A DNA stretch of 64,000 nucleotides, taken from positions 186,001 to 250,000 of the forward strand of contig JAJFJV010000019.1 in NCBI GenBank assembly GCA_021773635.1, written 5' to 3'. The position numbers and the translations under genes are program-made. The stretch comes from Gammaproteobacteria bacterium (GTDB lineage: Bacteria > Pseudomonadota > Gammaproteobacteria > HK1). A model generated the notes under the pieces. That model made no database searches. It saw nothing but the letters and a program-made list of their open reading frames with translations, and was not told the DNA's origin. Of this stretch, positions 18,578 through 26,596 are shown piece by piece. How positions within the stretch are numbered: position 1 is the first letter of the stretch; each line of letters begins with the position of its first letter.

Positions 18578-19612
18578 TTACAGATAGTCTTTTACCAGAA
18601 TTTCCGCGATTTGAACACTATTCAGCGCGGCACCCTTACGGACATTATCAGACACCACCCACAGATCCAGTCCGCGCGGATGAGAGATATCCTCGCGAAT
18701 CCGCCCAACAAACACCGGATCGGTACCCGCAGACTCCGTCACTGCGGTGGGATAACCCCCATCTTCCCGCTCGTCCACCAACTCGATGCCGGGGAATGAA
18801 CCCAGCAGTTCGCGCGCCCGTTCTACGGTGATCTTGTCCCGCGTCTCCAGATGTACGGCCTCGGAGTGACCATAGAAAACCGGAACCCGCACCGTGGTGG
18901 GATTCACCTGAATGGAATCGTCCTCAAAAATTTTGCGCGTTTCCCAGACCATCTTCATCTCTTCCTTGGTGTAGCCATTGTCCATGAAGACATCGATATG
19001 GGGCAGCACATTAAAGGCAATCTGCTTCGGATAAACGTTGGTTTCCACCGGCTTGAGGTTGAGTAACGCGGCAGTCTGGCTTGCCAGCTCCTCCACTGCC
19101 TCCTTACCGGTGCCAGAGACCGCCTGGTAGGTAGCGACATTAATCCGTTCCACCCCTGCCTCGTCATAGATAGGCTTCAACGCCACCAGCATCTGGATGG
19201 TGGAGCAATTGGGATTGGCAATGATTCCACGCCGGGTGTAACCCGCCACTGCGTGCGGATTAACCTCCGGCACCACCAGCGGAATATCGTCGTCATAGCG
19301 AAACTGTGAGGTGTTATCCACCACCACACAACCCGCTGCCACGGCCTTGGGTGCATACATTTCCGACACTCCGGCGCCCGCCGAGAAGAGCCCGATCTGC
19401 ACCTTGGAAAAGTCAAAATCCTTGATATTCTCTACCGTGATCTGCTTGCCGCGGAACTGGATCTTGCTACCCGCCGAGCGGCTGCTGGCAACCGGATACA
19501 GCTGGTCTACGGGGAAATTGCGCTCCTCAAGGATCGCCATCATGGCCTCACCGACCGCGCCGGTAGCTCCCACAACTGCCACACCAAATTTTTTGCTCTG
19601 TTCGTTACTCAT
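18578..19612 (-). CDS. asd: Aspartate-semialdehyde dehydrogenase
   Basis: 344 residues from ATG 19612 (MSNEQSKKFGVAVVG). Reduces aspartyl phosphate to aspartate semialdehyde for lysine, threonine and methionine. VVGATGAVGEAMMAIL binds NADP and the catalytic cysteine lies in NPNCSTIQML. The frame is open to 19657, but that extension overlaps the leuB end and lacks conservation. leuB lies 31 bases upstream. The 235 bases between asd and fimV contain a GCTCC/GGAGC hairpin near 18376-18388 but no gene. Confidence 0.96.
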   Translation of the reverse strand: MSNEQSKKFGVAVVGATGAVGEAMMAILEERNFPVDQLYPVASSRSAGSKIQFRGKQITVENIKDFDFSKVQIGLFSAGAGVSEMYAPKAVAAGCVVVDNTSQFRYDDDIPLVVPEVNPHAVAGYTRRGIIANPNCSTIQMLVALKPIYDEAGVERINVATYQAVSGTGKEAVEELASQTAALLNLKPVETNVYPKQIAFNVLPHIDVFMDNGYTKEEMKMVWETRKIFEDDSIQVNPTTVRVPVFYGHSEAVHLETRDKITVERARELLGSFPGIELVDEREDGGYPTAVTESAGTDPVFVGRIREDISHPRGLDLWVVSDNVRKGAALNSVQIAEILVKDYL

Positions 19613-19643
19613 CTCGTTAAACCCTGACTCTAAATCGTATAAA

Positions 19644-20717
19644 TCACAACGCAGCAATTACTGCATCACCCATCTCTGCCGTACCCACTTCCCGACAACC
19701 GGAAGACATGATATCTGCAGTACGCAAACCCTGCTTCAAAACCGTCGATACCGCCGCTTCCACCTGTTCCGCAAGCCCGGAAGCGTTGAGGCTGTATCGC
19801 AACATCATAGCCACCGAAAGCAAAGTGGCCAACGGATTGGCAATACCCTTGCCGGCTATATCCGGCGCTGAACCGTGCACCGCCTCGTAAACACCCTTGC
19901 CATCGGCATCGAGCGAGGCCGATGGCAACATACCGATGGAGCCCGTGAGCATGGCCGCCAGATCCGAAAGGATGTCACCAAATAGATTGCTGGTCACCAT
20001 CACATCGAACTGCCCTGGCGCCCGCGCCAGTTGCATGGCGGCATTATCCACATACATGTGGCTTAGCCGGCTCTCCGGATAGTCGGCACCCACCTCAGTC
20101 GCCACCGTGCGCCATAGCTCGGTGGCCTCCAGTACATTGGCCTTGTCCACGGAACACACCCGTCCGTGGCGCTTTGCGGCGATTTCGAAGGCCACCCGGC
20201 AGATACGCTCGATTTCGCGCTCGCTGTATACCAGCGTATTGTGACCTTCTCGCTCCCCTTCGGCATTTTCGGCAATCCCGCGGGGCTCACCGAAGTATAT
20301 TCCCCCGGTCAGTTCACGCACGATCATGATATCCAGCCCCCGCACTACCTCCGGACGCAAGGTCGAGGCCGCCTCCAGCCCCGGATAGAGCACCGCCGGC
20401 CGCAGATTGGCAAACACCCCCAACTCGGCACGCAAGGCCAGCAAACCCCGTTCCGGGCGCCGGGCCCGTTCAATGGCCTCCCACTTGGGTCCGCCAACCG
20501 CCCCAAGGAGCACCGCATCCGCCTCCCGCGCCAGCGCAAGACTGGCTGCTGGCAGGGGTACTCCGTCCTGATCTATGGCCGCACCACCAAAGGCACCCAC
20601 CTCAATCTCTAACGGCAGATCGCCGGCATCGGAAAGCGCCTTCAGCAATTTATGCGCCTCACGGGTAATCTCGGGTCCGACACCGTCGCCGGCAAGGACT
20701 AGTATTTTTTTACTCAT
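19644..20717 (-). CDS. leuB: 3-isopropylmalate dehydrogenase
   Basis: 357 residues. Oxidises and decarboxylates 3-isopropylmalate in leucine synthesis. It shows [16 protein letters not shown], the substrate-binding [13 protein letters not shown], the YSEREIERI segment, DKANVLEA, and the metal site [19 protein letters not shown]. It starts nine bases after the leuD stop, so leuD-leuB-asd are probably one transcript. Confidence 0.97.
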   Translation of the reverse strand: MSKKILVLAGDGVGPEITREAHKLLKALSDAGDLPLEIEVGAFGGAAIDQDGVPLPAASLALAREADAVLLGAVGGPKWEAIERARRPERGLLALRAELGVFANLRPAVLYPGLEAASTLRPEVVRGLDIMIVRELTGGIYFGEPRGIAENAEGEREGHNTLVYSEREIERICRVAFEIAAKRHGRVCSVDKANVLEATELWRTVATEVGADYPESRLSHMYVDNAAMQLARAPGQFDVMVTSNLFGDILSDLAAMLTGSIGMLPSASLDADGKGVYEAVHGSAPDIAGKGIANPLATLLSVAMMLRYSLNASGLAEQVEAAVSTVLKQGLRTADIMSSGCREVGTAEMGDAVIAAL

Positions 20718-20726
20718 ATCCGAAAA

Positions 20727-21374
20727 TTATCTGGGTGTCGAAAACAACCATGGCGCCTCGTGTCGCCGCCGAGTCTCGTACGCACGAATGTCCTCGGCGC
20801 GACGCAAGGTCAGACCAATCTCGTCCAGCCCATCGAGCAGGCACTGTTTGCGGAAGGCATCGATCTCAAAAGCAAAATGGCTCCCGGTCTCACTGCCAAC
20901 GGTCTGCGCTTCCAGATCCACGCTAAGGCGGTATCCCGGGGTTGCCTCCACCTCGCCAAACAGTTGGCCGATTTCGGCATCGGCCAGAATCACTGGCAAA
21001 ATACCATTCTTGAAACAGTTGTTATAAAAGATATCTGCGTAACTCGGGGCAATGACAACCCGAAAGCCATAGTCCAGCAGTGCCCATGGCGCATGCTCAC
21101 GGCTCGAACCACAGCCAAAGTTGGCTCGCGCCAACAGGATTTCGGCGCCCTGATAGCGTGACTGGTTGAGCACAAAATCCGGGTTGAGCGGCCGCGTGGA
21201 GCAATCCTGCCCCGGCTGACCAACATCCAGATAGCGCCATTCGTCAAACAGATTAGGCCCAAAACCGCTACGCTTAATCGACTTGAGGTACTGCTTGGGA
21301 ATAATTGCGTCGGTATCCACGTTCGCCCGATCCAGGGGCGCAACCAGGCCAGCAAAACGAGAAAATGCGTCCAT
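20727..21374 (-). CDS. leuD: 3-isopropylmalate dehydratase small subunit
   Basis: 215 residues. With LeuC it isomerises 2-isopropylmalate to 3-isopropylmalate. It has the N-terminal [17 protein letters not shown] and the [16 protein letters not shown] loop typical of LeuD. The large [4Fe-4S] subunit LeuC, normally just upstream, is not here: the next gene upstream is queG on the opposite strand, 94 bases away. leuC must therefore be elsewhere in the genome if the pathway is complete. No strong ribosome binding site is seen before the ATG. Confidence 0.96.
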   Translation of the reverse strand: MDAFSRFAGLVAPLDRANVDTDAIIPKQYLKSIKRSGFGPNLFDEWRYLDVGQPGQDCSTRPLNPDFVLNQSRYQGAEILLARANFGCGSSREHAPWALLDYGFRVVIAPSYADIFYNNCFKNGILPVILADAEIGQLFGEVEATPGYRLSVDLEAQTVGSETGSHFAFEIDAFRKQCLLDGLDEIGLTLRRAEDIRAYETRRRHEAPWLFSTPR

Positions 21375-21468
21375 TTCAAAACCAATATCGAAAGCGGGTA
21401 AGGATATCCCATCTTTTTTCCCGGGAACAGCTCAGCGCCATGCTGCTGGCGGGGAATTCCGTTTCCCG

Positions 21469-22590
21469 ATGAAGGGTTCTGAGGATTATTCATCGCTTGC
21501 CAGCCGCATCAAGGCCTGGGCCAAAGAGCTCGGATTTCAGGCAACGGGAATTTCCGACCTGAAACTATCCGGGGACGAAGCTCATCTCGATGCGTGGCTC
21601 GCGGCCGGGCGACACGGGGATATGGCCTACATGGCGCGCCACGGCCATAAACGCAGCCGGCCAGCGCAGCTCTTGCCGGGCACCCTGCGGGTCATCTCCG
21701 CACGTATGGACTATTTTCCGCCCGGAATTACCGGTGCCGACAAAATACTCGGCGAAGCCTGCGCGGCCTATATTTCCCGCTACGCCCTTGGTCGCGACTA
21801 TCACAAACTATTGCGTAATCGCCTCAAACACCTTGCCCGGCGAATCGATAAGGCGGCCAGCTCCACCACCCATCGCGTATTTGTCGACAGTGCCCCGGTG
21901 CTGGAAAAAGCACTGGCCCGCAATGCCGGGCTTGGCTGGATCGGCAAGCACACCAACCTGCTAAGCCGGGACGCCGGCTCCTGGTTTTTTCTCGGTGAGA
22001 TCTATACCGATTTGCCACTGCCCGTGGATCAGCCGCTCACCAGCCATTGCGGCAGCTGTAGCGCCTGCATCGGCGTCTGCCCGACCCGAGCCATTCTCTC
22101 GCCCTTCGAACTGGATGCACGACGCTGTATTTCCTATCTGACCATCGAGCTGCACGGCGCCATCCCGGAGGACCTGCGACCCCTCATCGGGAACCGCATC
22201 TACGGTTGCGACGATTGCCAGCTGGTATGCCCCTGGAACCGCTACGCGACATCCACACCTGAAACGGACTTCCTGCCTCGTCACGGACTTGATGGCGCCC
22301 ACCTCACCACCTTGTTTGCCTGGAGTGAAGCAGAATTTCTGCACAACACCGAAGGCAGCGCCATCCGCCGTATCGGGTACTTGCGCTGGCTACGTAATAT
22401 CGCCGTTGCCCTTGGAAATGCAGCCCCGGAACCCGAGGTCATCACCAGCCTGGAGGCTCGTGCCAGTCACCCGTCAGAGCTGGTGCGCGAACATGTCGCC
22501 TGGGCACTGGGCCATGTTTCTTTGGAGGCCACCCCGGAATCTCCTATACTCCGCCATCTTTCCAGTATCAGAGAACCGACCCATGAGTAA
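21469..22590 (+). CDS. queG: Epoxyqueuosine reductase
   Basis: 373 residues from ATG 21469. Cobalamin and iron-sulfur enzyme that reduces epoxyqueuosine to queuosine in tRNA. Conserved features are [11 protein letters not shown]-like sequence (here [11 protein letters not shown]), [22 protein letters not shown], and two ferredoxin-type clusters, [16 protein letters not shown] (from about residue 194) and [15 protein letters not shown]-terminal HEAT-like helical part follows. The frame is open to 21283, which would overlap leuD; conservation supports the later start. The stop overlaps the dapD start by eight bases. Confidence 0.94.
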   Translation: MKGSEDYSSLASRIKAWAKELGFQATGISDLKLSGDEAHLDAWLAAGRHGDMAYMARHGHKRSRPAQLLPGTLRVISARMDYFPPGITGADKILGEACAAYISRYALGRDYHKLLRNRLKHLARRIDKAASSTTHRVFVDSAPVLEKALARNAGLGWIGKHTNLLSRDAGSWFFLGEIYTDLPLPVDQPLTSHCGSCSACIGVCPTRAILSPFELDARRCISYLTIELHGAIPEDLRPLIGNRIYGCDDCQLVCPWNRYATSTPETDFLPRHGLDGAHLTTLFAWSEAEFLHNTEGSAIRRIGYLRWLRNIAVALGNAAPEPEVITSLEARASHPSELVREHVAWALGHVSLEATPESPILRHLSSIREPTHE

Positions 22591-23404
22591 TCTTCAACAA
22601 ACCATCGAAGAAGCTTTCGAAAACCGTACCAGCCTGAGCCCGGATACGGCGGCTCGCCCAATCCGTGAGGCGGTGGAAGAAGTCATCACACAGCTGGACT
22701 GCGGGGCTCTGCGGGTAGCGGAAAAGGTGGGTGCAGACTGGCAGGTCAACCAGTGGGTCAAGAAGGCGGTATTACTCTCTTTCCGTCTTAACGACAGCGC
22801 CGTGATGCCCGGCGGAGTCACTAACTACTTCGATAAGGTGCCGATGAAGTTTGCCGGCATGGAGCAGGATGCATTCGCCGGGATCGGGGCCCGGGTGGTC
22901 CCCCCGGCCAGCGTGCGCCGCGGCGCGTACATCGCCCCGGACGTAGTGCTCATGCCCTCCTACGTAAACATCGGCGCCCACGTGGGCAAGGGCACCATGG
23001 TAGATACTTGGGCGACCGTCGGTTCCTGTGCCCAGATTGGTGAGGGCGTACACCTTTCCGGTGGAGTGGGCATCGGTGGCGTGCTGGAACCCCTGCAGGC
23101 AGGTCCCACCATCATTGAAGACGGTTGTTTCATTGGCGCCCGCTCAGAAGTTGTCGAGGGCGTGGTGGTGGAGAAAGGCGCGGTCATCTCCATGGGGGTC
23201 TACATCGGCCAGAGTACCCGTATCTACAACCGTGCTACCGCCGAGATCAGCTATGGCCGAATACCCGCAGGCTCGGTAGTAGTATCCGGAAATTTGCCGT
23301 CCAAGGACGGTAGCCACAGCCTCTATTGCGCCGTCATTGTCAAACAGGTGGACGAAAAGACCCGCAGCAAGGTCGGGATCAACGAGCTGCTACGCAACCT
23401 GTAA
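22583..23404 (+). CDS. dapD: 2,3,4,5-tetrahydropyridine-2,6-dicarboxylate N-succinyltransferase
   Basis: 273 residues (E. coli 274) from ATG 22583. Succinylates tetrahydrodipicolinate in the lysine/diaminopimelate pathway. A helical N-terminal domain precedes a left-handed beta helix of hexapeptide repeats ([51 protein letters not shown]). The end is [11 protein letters not shown]. The start overlaps the end of queG, so the two are probably translated together. Confidence 0.97.
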   Translation: MSNLQQTIEEAFENRTSLSPDTAARPIREAVEEVITQLDCGALRVAEKVGADWQVNQWVKKAVLLSFRLNDSAVMPGGVTNYFDKVPMKFAGMEQDAFAGIGARVVPPASVRRGAYIAPDVVLMPSYVNIGAHVGKGTMVDTWATVGSCAQIGEGVHLSGGVGIGGVLEPLQAGPTIIEDGCFIGARSEVVEGVVVEKGAVISMGVYIGQSTRIYNRATAEISYGRIPAGSVVVSGNLPSKDGSHSLYCAVIVKQVDEKTRSKVGINELLRNL

Positions 23405-23432
23405 GTATCAGAACAGGCGAATACCGACCCGG

Positions 23433-23456
23433 CTCCACATTTTTTATAGTGTGGAG
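23433..23456. terminator. Hairpin between convergent dapD and the lipoprotein gene
   Basis: CTCCACA (23433-23439) and TGTGGAG (23450-23456) form a perfect 7-bp stem, with the T-rich stretch in the loop rather than after the stem. Its location 30 bases past dapD suggests a transcript end, but the missing T tract keeps confidence low. Confidence 0.4.
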
Positions 23457-23467
23457 TTCAGGCAGAT

Positions 23468-23929
23468 CTAGATAGTCTCCCAGGTTCCATCCGGGCGCCG
23501 GCAGGCGGTGCCACGTATGGTTTCCTTACGCCCGTCAATTACCGCGTCGGTGGTGTAATCGCGACATGGCCGTTCCTTGGATCTATAAGTCCGGGTTGGC
23601 GTTACCTCGTATTGATTACCGCTATCGGGATTTTTCCAGCTTTCGGTCTCACCTGTACGCGTGTTCTCAAAGCTGCGATTGGTACGCCGCCGGTCCGCTT
23701 CATCCATGGAGGCACCTACTCGGCCACCAATAATTGCACCAATCATCGTGCCGGCAATCGTTGCGGCTATTTGACCCCGGCCACCACCCACCTGGGAACC
23801 GAGCACACCACCCACTACGCCACCGATGACCGCACCAGCTTCCTGATTACGCACCTCCTGGCAACCGCCGAGAAGTACCAGGGCAAACATTGCCAACACC
23901 ACTTGAACTTTCACCACCCACCTCCTCAA
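23468..23929 (-). CDS. Glycine-zipper lipoprotein, rickettsial 17 kDa surface antigen family
   Basis: 153 residues. A lipoprotein signal peptide ends in the lipobox LLGGC near residue 23. It is followed by glycine-zipper repeats (GAVIGGVVGGVLGSQVGGG and IAGTMIGAIIGGRVGAS) that form a membrane-associated hairpin in this family. The C-terminal part (about 95-153) is a soluble domain with SFENTRTGETESWKNPDSG and paired cysteines (RPCRDYTTD, GTACRRPDG). Proteins of this type sit in the outer membrane or periplasm and are often stress-related; the exact role is unknown. Confidence 0.85.
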   Translation of the reverse strand: MRRWVVKVQVVLAMFALVLLGGCQEVRNQEAGAVIGGVVGGVLGSQVGGGRGQIAATIAGTMIGAIIGGRVGASMDEADRRRTNRSFENTRTGETESWKNPDSGNQYEVTPTRTYRSKERPCRDYTTDAVIDGRKETIRGTACRRPDGTWETI

Positions 23930-24101
23930 TAAATTAAGTGCCCCAACTCAAGGAGCCTCTGATCAGGCGCAGAAAACGATTTATTTTACCTACCCATTGT
24001 CTGCCAGGACTGCCGATAAGGCCGCAAGTTCCCTCCCCCGGTGAACGCGCCAGCAGCCAGCAGGTTGACCAGCTCTCTTGTCGTTAAGCATAGAACAGGG
24101 T

Positions 24102-24130
24102 TTGCACGATACAAACCGCACTCCTACACT
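24102..24130 (+). promoter_or_regulatory. Promoter of the small membrane protein gene
   Basis: TTGCAC (24102-24107) and TACACT (24125-24130) are spaced by 17 bases. An inverted repeat GGTTTG/CAAACC (24099-24104 and 24112-24117) overlaps the -35 region and could be an operator. Initiation near 24137 supports the downstream TTG start at 24162. Confidence 0.55.
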
Positions 24131-24161
24131 GCGGTTACCATTTGCACAGGGGCTTACCGCT

Positions 24162-24512
24162 TTGCCAGAAGAGACTATTTCCAACAGCACACCAACGGGA
24201 TTTTTCGCCCGCATTGGCACCATTCGTGTTCTCATCGCCGCCATGGTGATCGCCGTATTACCCATGGTCTGGCTTCAGGATCTGGAACCCGTCGGCTGGG
24301 CCGTCATCCCCGTGTATGTGGCCCCGGGGCTAACCACCTTCATGGTCTGGGGCCTGCTATTTGATATCCTTATGGCCTCGGTGTTTCGCAGCGCCCAGCC
24401 GGCATCGGAATGTGCCCGTTACACCACCATAATCAGGCTGGATGGTGCTCTGATCCTCGCCCTGCTTATCTGTTGGGGCCCATTCTTCGTGGCCCTGCTT
24501 TCCCGGCCCTAA
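24162..24512 (+). CDS. Small membrane protein of unknown function
   Basis: 116 residues from TTG 24162, which has AGGGG nine bases upstream and lies just behind a good promoter. The open frame reaches back to a TTG at 24078, but that would precede the promoter. Three hydrophobic segments are visible (VLIAAMVIAVLPMVWL; AVIPVYVAPGLTTFMVWGLL; GALILALLICWGPFFVALL). I do not recognise a family. Its stop overlaps the end of the convergent SLOG-fold gene by four bases. Confidence 0.65.
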   Translation: MPEETISNSTPTGFFARIGTIRVLIAAMVIAVLPMVWLQDLEPVGWAVIPVYVAPGLTTFMVWGLLFDILMASVFRSAQPASECARYTTIIRLDGALILALLICWGPFFVALLSRP

Positions 24513-24970
24513 GACGTGCAACCCGTATAAATGCCGCGTAGAAACTCCGCCGCACGCGCCTGTATCCCCGCATAACTACTGGCGCGGGGACCCGCAACGT
24601 TGAGGGTTGCGATCCGGTTTTCCGTAAGCCAATCGCATACACCCGAAACCCCACCGCCATCATCGAGATTTACGACGCATAGTGGCCGCTGATAACGACG
24701 AGTCAGCCGTATAGTTAGCGCGGTGCCACCAGTGGGTTTTCCGGGCGCCAGGATCAGCGTGCCGTCACTGTCCCGCACGTTCCACTTGGTACGCTGACGG
24801 TAGGCCCGACTCGGGGTCTCCTGCAATGGATAGTGACTGGCGATCATTCCATCCTCGGCTCGTCGGTCACGCGGACACCAACCGCCAACCTTCAGACCGT
24901 GGGCAAGCGCGGCATCCAGGGCAGCACGGTCCACCCCGCTTTGCCCGCCTGACACGATTTTGCGCAACAT
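24509..24970 (-). CDS. Putative molybdenum carrier / SLOG-fold protein
   Basis: 153 residues from ATG 24970. The sequence KIVSGGQSGVDRAALDAALAHGLKVGGWCPR, with GTLILAPGKPTGGTALT later, is typical of the putative molybdenum carrier family (a Rossmann-like SLOG fold related to the molybdenum cofactor carrier protein and YpsA). These proteins bind nucleotide-like ligands; transport of cofactor is an assumption from structure. The gene follows sfsA on the same strand with their ends overlapping or abutting, depending on the start chosen (an alternative start is 24994). Confidence 0.8.
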   Translation of the reverse strand: MLRKIVSGGQSGVDRAALDAALAHGLKVGGWCPRDRRAEDGMIASHYPLQETPSRAYRQRTKWNVRDSDGTLILAPGKPTGGTALTIRLTRRYQRPLCVVNLDDGGGVSGVCDWLTENRIATLNVAGPRASSYAGIQARAAEFLRGIYTGCTS

Positions 24971-24984
24971 GAGGAATTTCCGAG

Positions 24985-25689
24985 CTACGGGCAATGAATC
25001 GGCAGGGAGTAGCGGAGTTCCACCCCTTCGGTCGTCACTCGCGCCACATAGGCCAGTGCCTCAACTCCAGCATCCAGGGAAGCCCGCAACTGCTCGCCAT
25101 AGGCCGGATCAATGGCATCCGCCGGGCGCACCTCGCGGGCATCACCCCGCTGCACACAATAGAAAATTACGCCACGACCGCCGTTTCGCACCACAGCGGT
25201 CAACTCACGCAGGTGCTTGGTCCCCCGCGCACTCACCGCATCGGGAAACATCGCCACCCCCTCTTCCACCAGGGTGACGTTTTTTACCTCTACATAGCAG
25301 GGCGTATCTTTGCCTTCCAGCAGCAGGTCAATACGGCTGTTTTCCTGACCGTAACGCACCTCGGCACGGATTTCCGGGTAGCCTGCCAACTCCCGCACCA
25401 CGCCCTCCTCGATAGCCTCGCGCACCAGGCCATTACTGAGCAGCGTATTGATGCCTACCAGCACCCCGGGACATGCCTCCACCAGTTCCCAGCTAAAGGG
25501 GTATTTCCGAGTACTACTGCCGGTGTCCCGTAGCCACACCCGCGAGCCCGGCTCGGCGCAGCCACGCATAGACCCGGTATTGGGGGTGTGAGCGGTCAGG
25601 CATCGGCCGTCGTCCAGTTCCACATCGGCAAGAAAACGCTTGTAGCGGCGCACCAGACGGCCGCCAATGAGTGGCGAGATATATTCCAT
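24985..25689 (-). CDS. sfsA: DNA/RNA nuclease SfsA (sugar fermentation stimulation protein)
   Basis: 234 residues from ATG 25689, exactly the E. coli length. The N-terminal OB-like part has RLVRRYKRFLADVELDDG and ends with HTPNTGSMRGC. The nuclease-like core shows SRIDLLLEG and CYVEVKNVTLVE, a PD-(D/E)XK arrangement. It was named for stimulating maltose use; the physiological role is unclear. The frame extends to 25749, but conservation starts at MEYISPL. The 3' end of the preceding PEP-CTERM gene overlaps its first 94 bases in another frame. Confidence 0.93.
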   Translation of the reverse strand: MEYISPLIGGRLVRRYKRFLADVELDDGRCLTAHTPNTGSMRGCAEPGSRVWLRDTGSSTRKYPFSWELVEACPGVLVGINTLLSNGLVREAIEEGVVRELAGYPEIRAEVRYGQENSRIDLLLEGKDTPCYVEVKNVTLVEEGVAMFPDAVSARGTKHLRELTAVVRNGGRGVIFYCVQRGDAREVRPADAIDPAYGEQLRASLDAGVEALAYVARVTTEGVELRYSLPIHCP

Positions 25690-26441
25690 GGAAATAATTT
25701 CGCTGAGCGGAAAAAGATGGATAGTGTAAGCGAGCCGCGTTGGAACCACATAAGCAAAAGCCCCAGCGAGTACAGCATCAAGGCGGTCGGCTCGGGCACC
25801 GTTTGCACCGGATTGGCGGCACCCGGCGTCTCCTCATTTGAGCCCACTGTCGGACTACCGGCAATGAAGACACCCGACTCATCCGGGGAGCGATAGATAT
25901 GAAAAGGCGCTCCACCCGGGACGGGGCCTACGGTATGGGCGCTATAGACCTGCTCACCAGCCGTCGCCGAGTCGATGAACGCAACGCTATCGATCAGCAG
26001 GGTCCACGGCGTTAGATCCAGCGAACCATCATCATTCGTGTCCAGATCGCTATTCACAATCCCGCTGAATCCCTGAACCAGCAGGTGACTGACATTGTCT
26101 GAGTTTTCGAAATTGAGCGATACCGTGTGATCGGCAATGCCCAGGGAAAACCCACTCTCTGCCACCAGCAGATAACCCGATGTCGGGATTGCCAAGCCAT
26201 CCAGATTGATCGCCGCCTCCACCACACCGCTGCCCAGCGCCGCCGCACCGTCACCGAGCACTACATAGCTGAGACCATTCAATGACTCGCCTGGCGTTCC
26301 GGCCAACTCAAAGTATTCCTCGTTATCAGCACCGGGCTGATCCACCCGGATTTCATTGATGACCAGCGCGGAAACGTCTGCCGGCCCGTAAAAGAACGCG
26401 ATGAGTAACGCAAAAAACAGGCGCACAAGATGATATTTCAC
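25596..26441 (-). CDS. PEP-CTERM protein with lamin-tail-like domain and an abnormal C-terminal extension
   Basis: 281 residues. A signal peptide (1-25, ending ADVSA) precedes LVINEIRVDQPGADNEEYFEL, the start of a lamin-tail-like beta-sandwich domain. A calcium-loop-like DLDTNDDGSLDLTP follows. Near residue 215 there is a PEP-CTERM sorting signal: VPEP, a hydrophobic helix and then a basic residue. Normally the protein ends there. Here the frame runs on for about 45 residues, into the start of sfsA. Either a stop has been lost or the tail is real. PEP-CTERM proteins are processed by an exosortase in bacteria making exopolysaccharide; no exosortase gene is in the window. Confidence 0.75.
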   Translation of the reverse strand: MKYHLVRLFFALLIAFFYGPADVSALVINEIRVDQPGADNEEYFELAGTPGESLNGLSYVVLGDGAAALGSGVVEAAINLDGLAIPTSGYLLVAESGFSLGIADHTVSLNFENSDNVSHLLVQGFSGIVNSDLDTNDDGSLDLTPWTLLIDSVAFIDSATAGEQVYSAHTVGPVPGGAPFHIYRSPDESGVFIAGSPTVGSNEETPGAANPVQTVPEPTALMLYSLGLLLMWFQRGSLTLSIFFRSAKLFPWNISRHSLAAVWCAATSVFLPMWNWTTADA

Positions 26442-26596
26442 GGGTATCCCTCCCCTTGGTTATGTAGTAGAAACCGGGCCGATCCAGCCTCCTTGGCCCT
26501 GGTACATCATAACCAGCCAGTGGCGAAAAATGCCAGGCATGATGGTATTTCCTGCCAACTCCCACCCTGCTGACAAGCTGCGTGGCACGGCTATAG

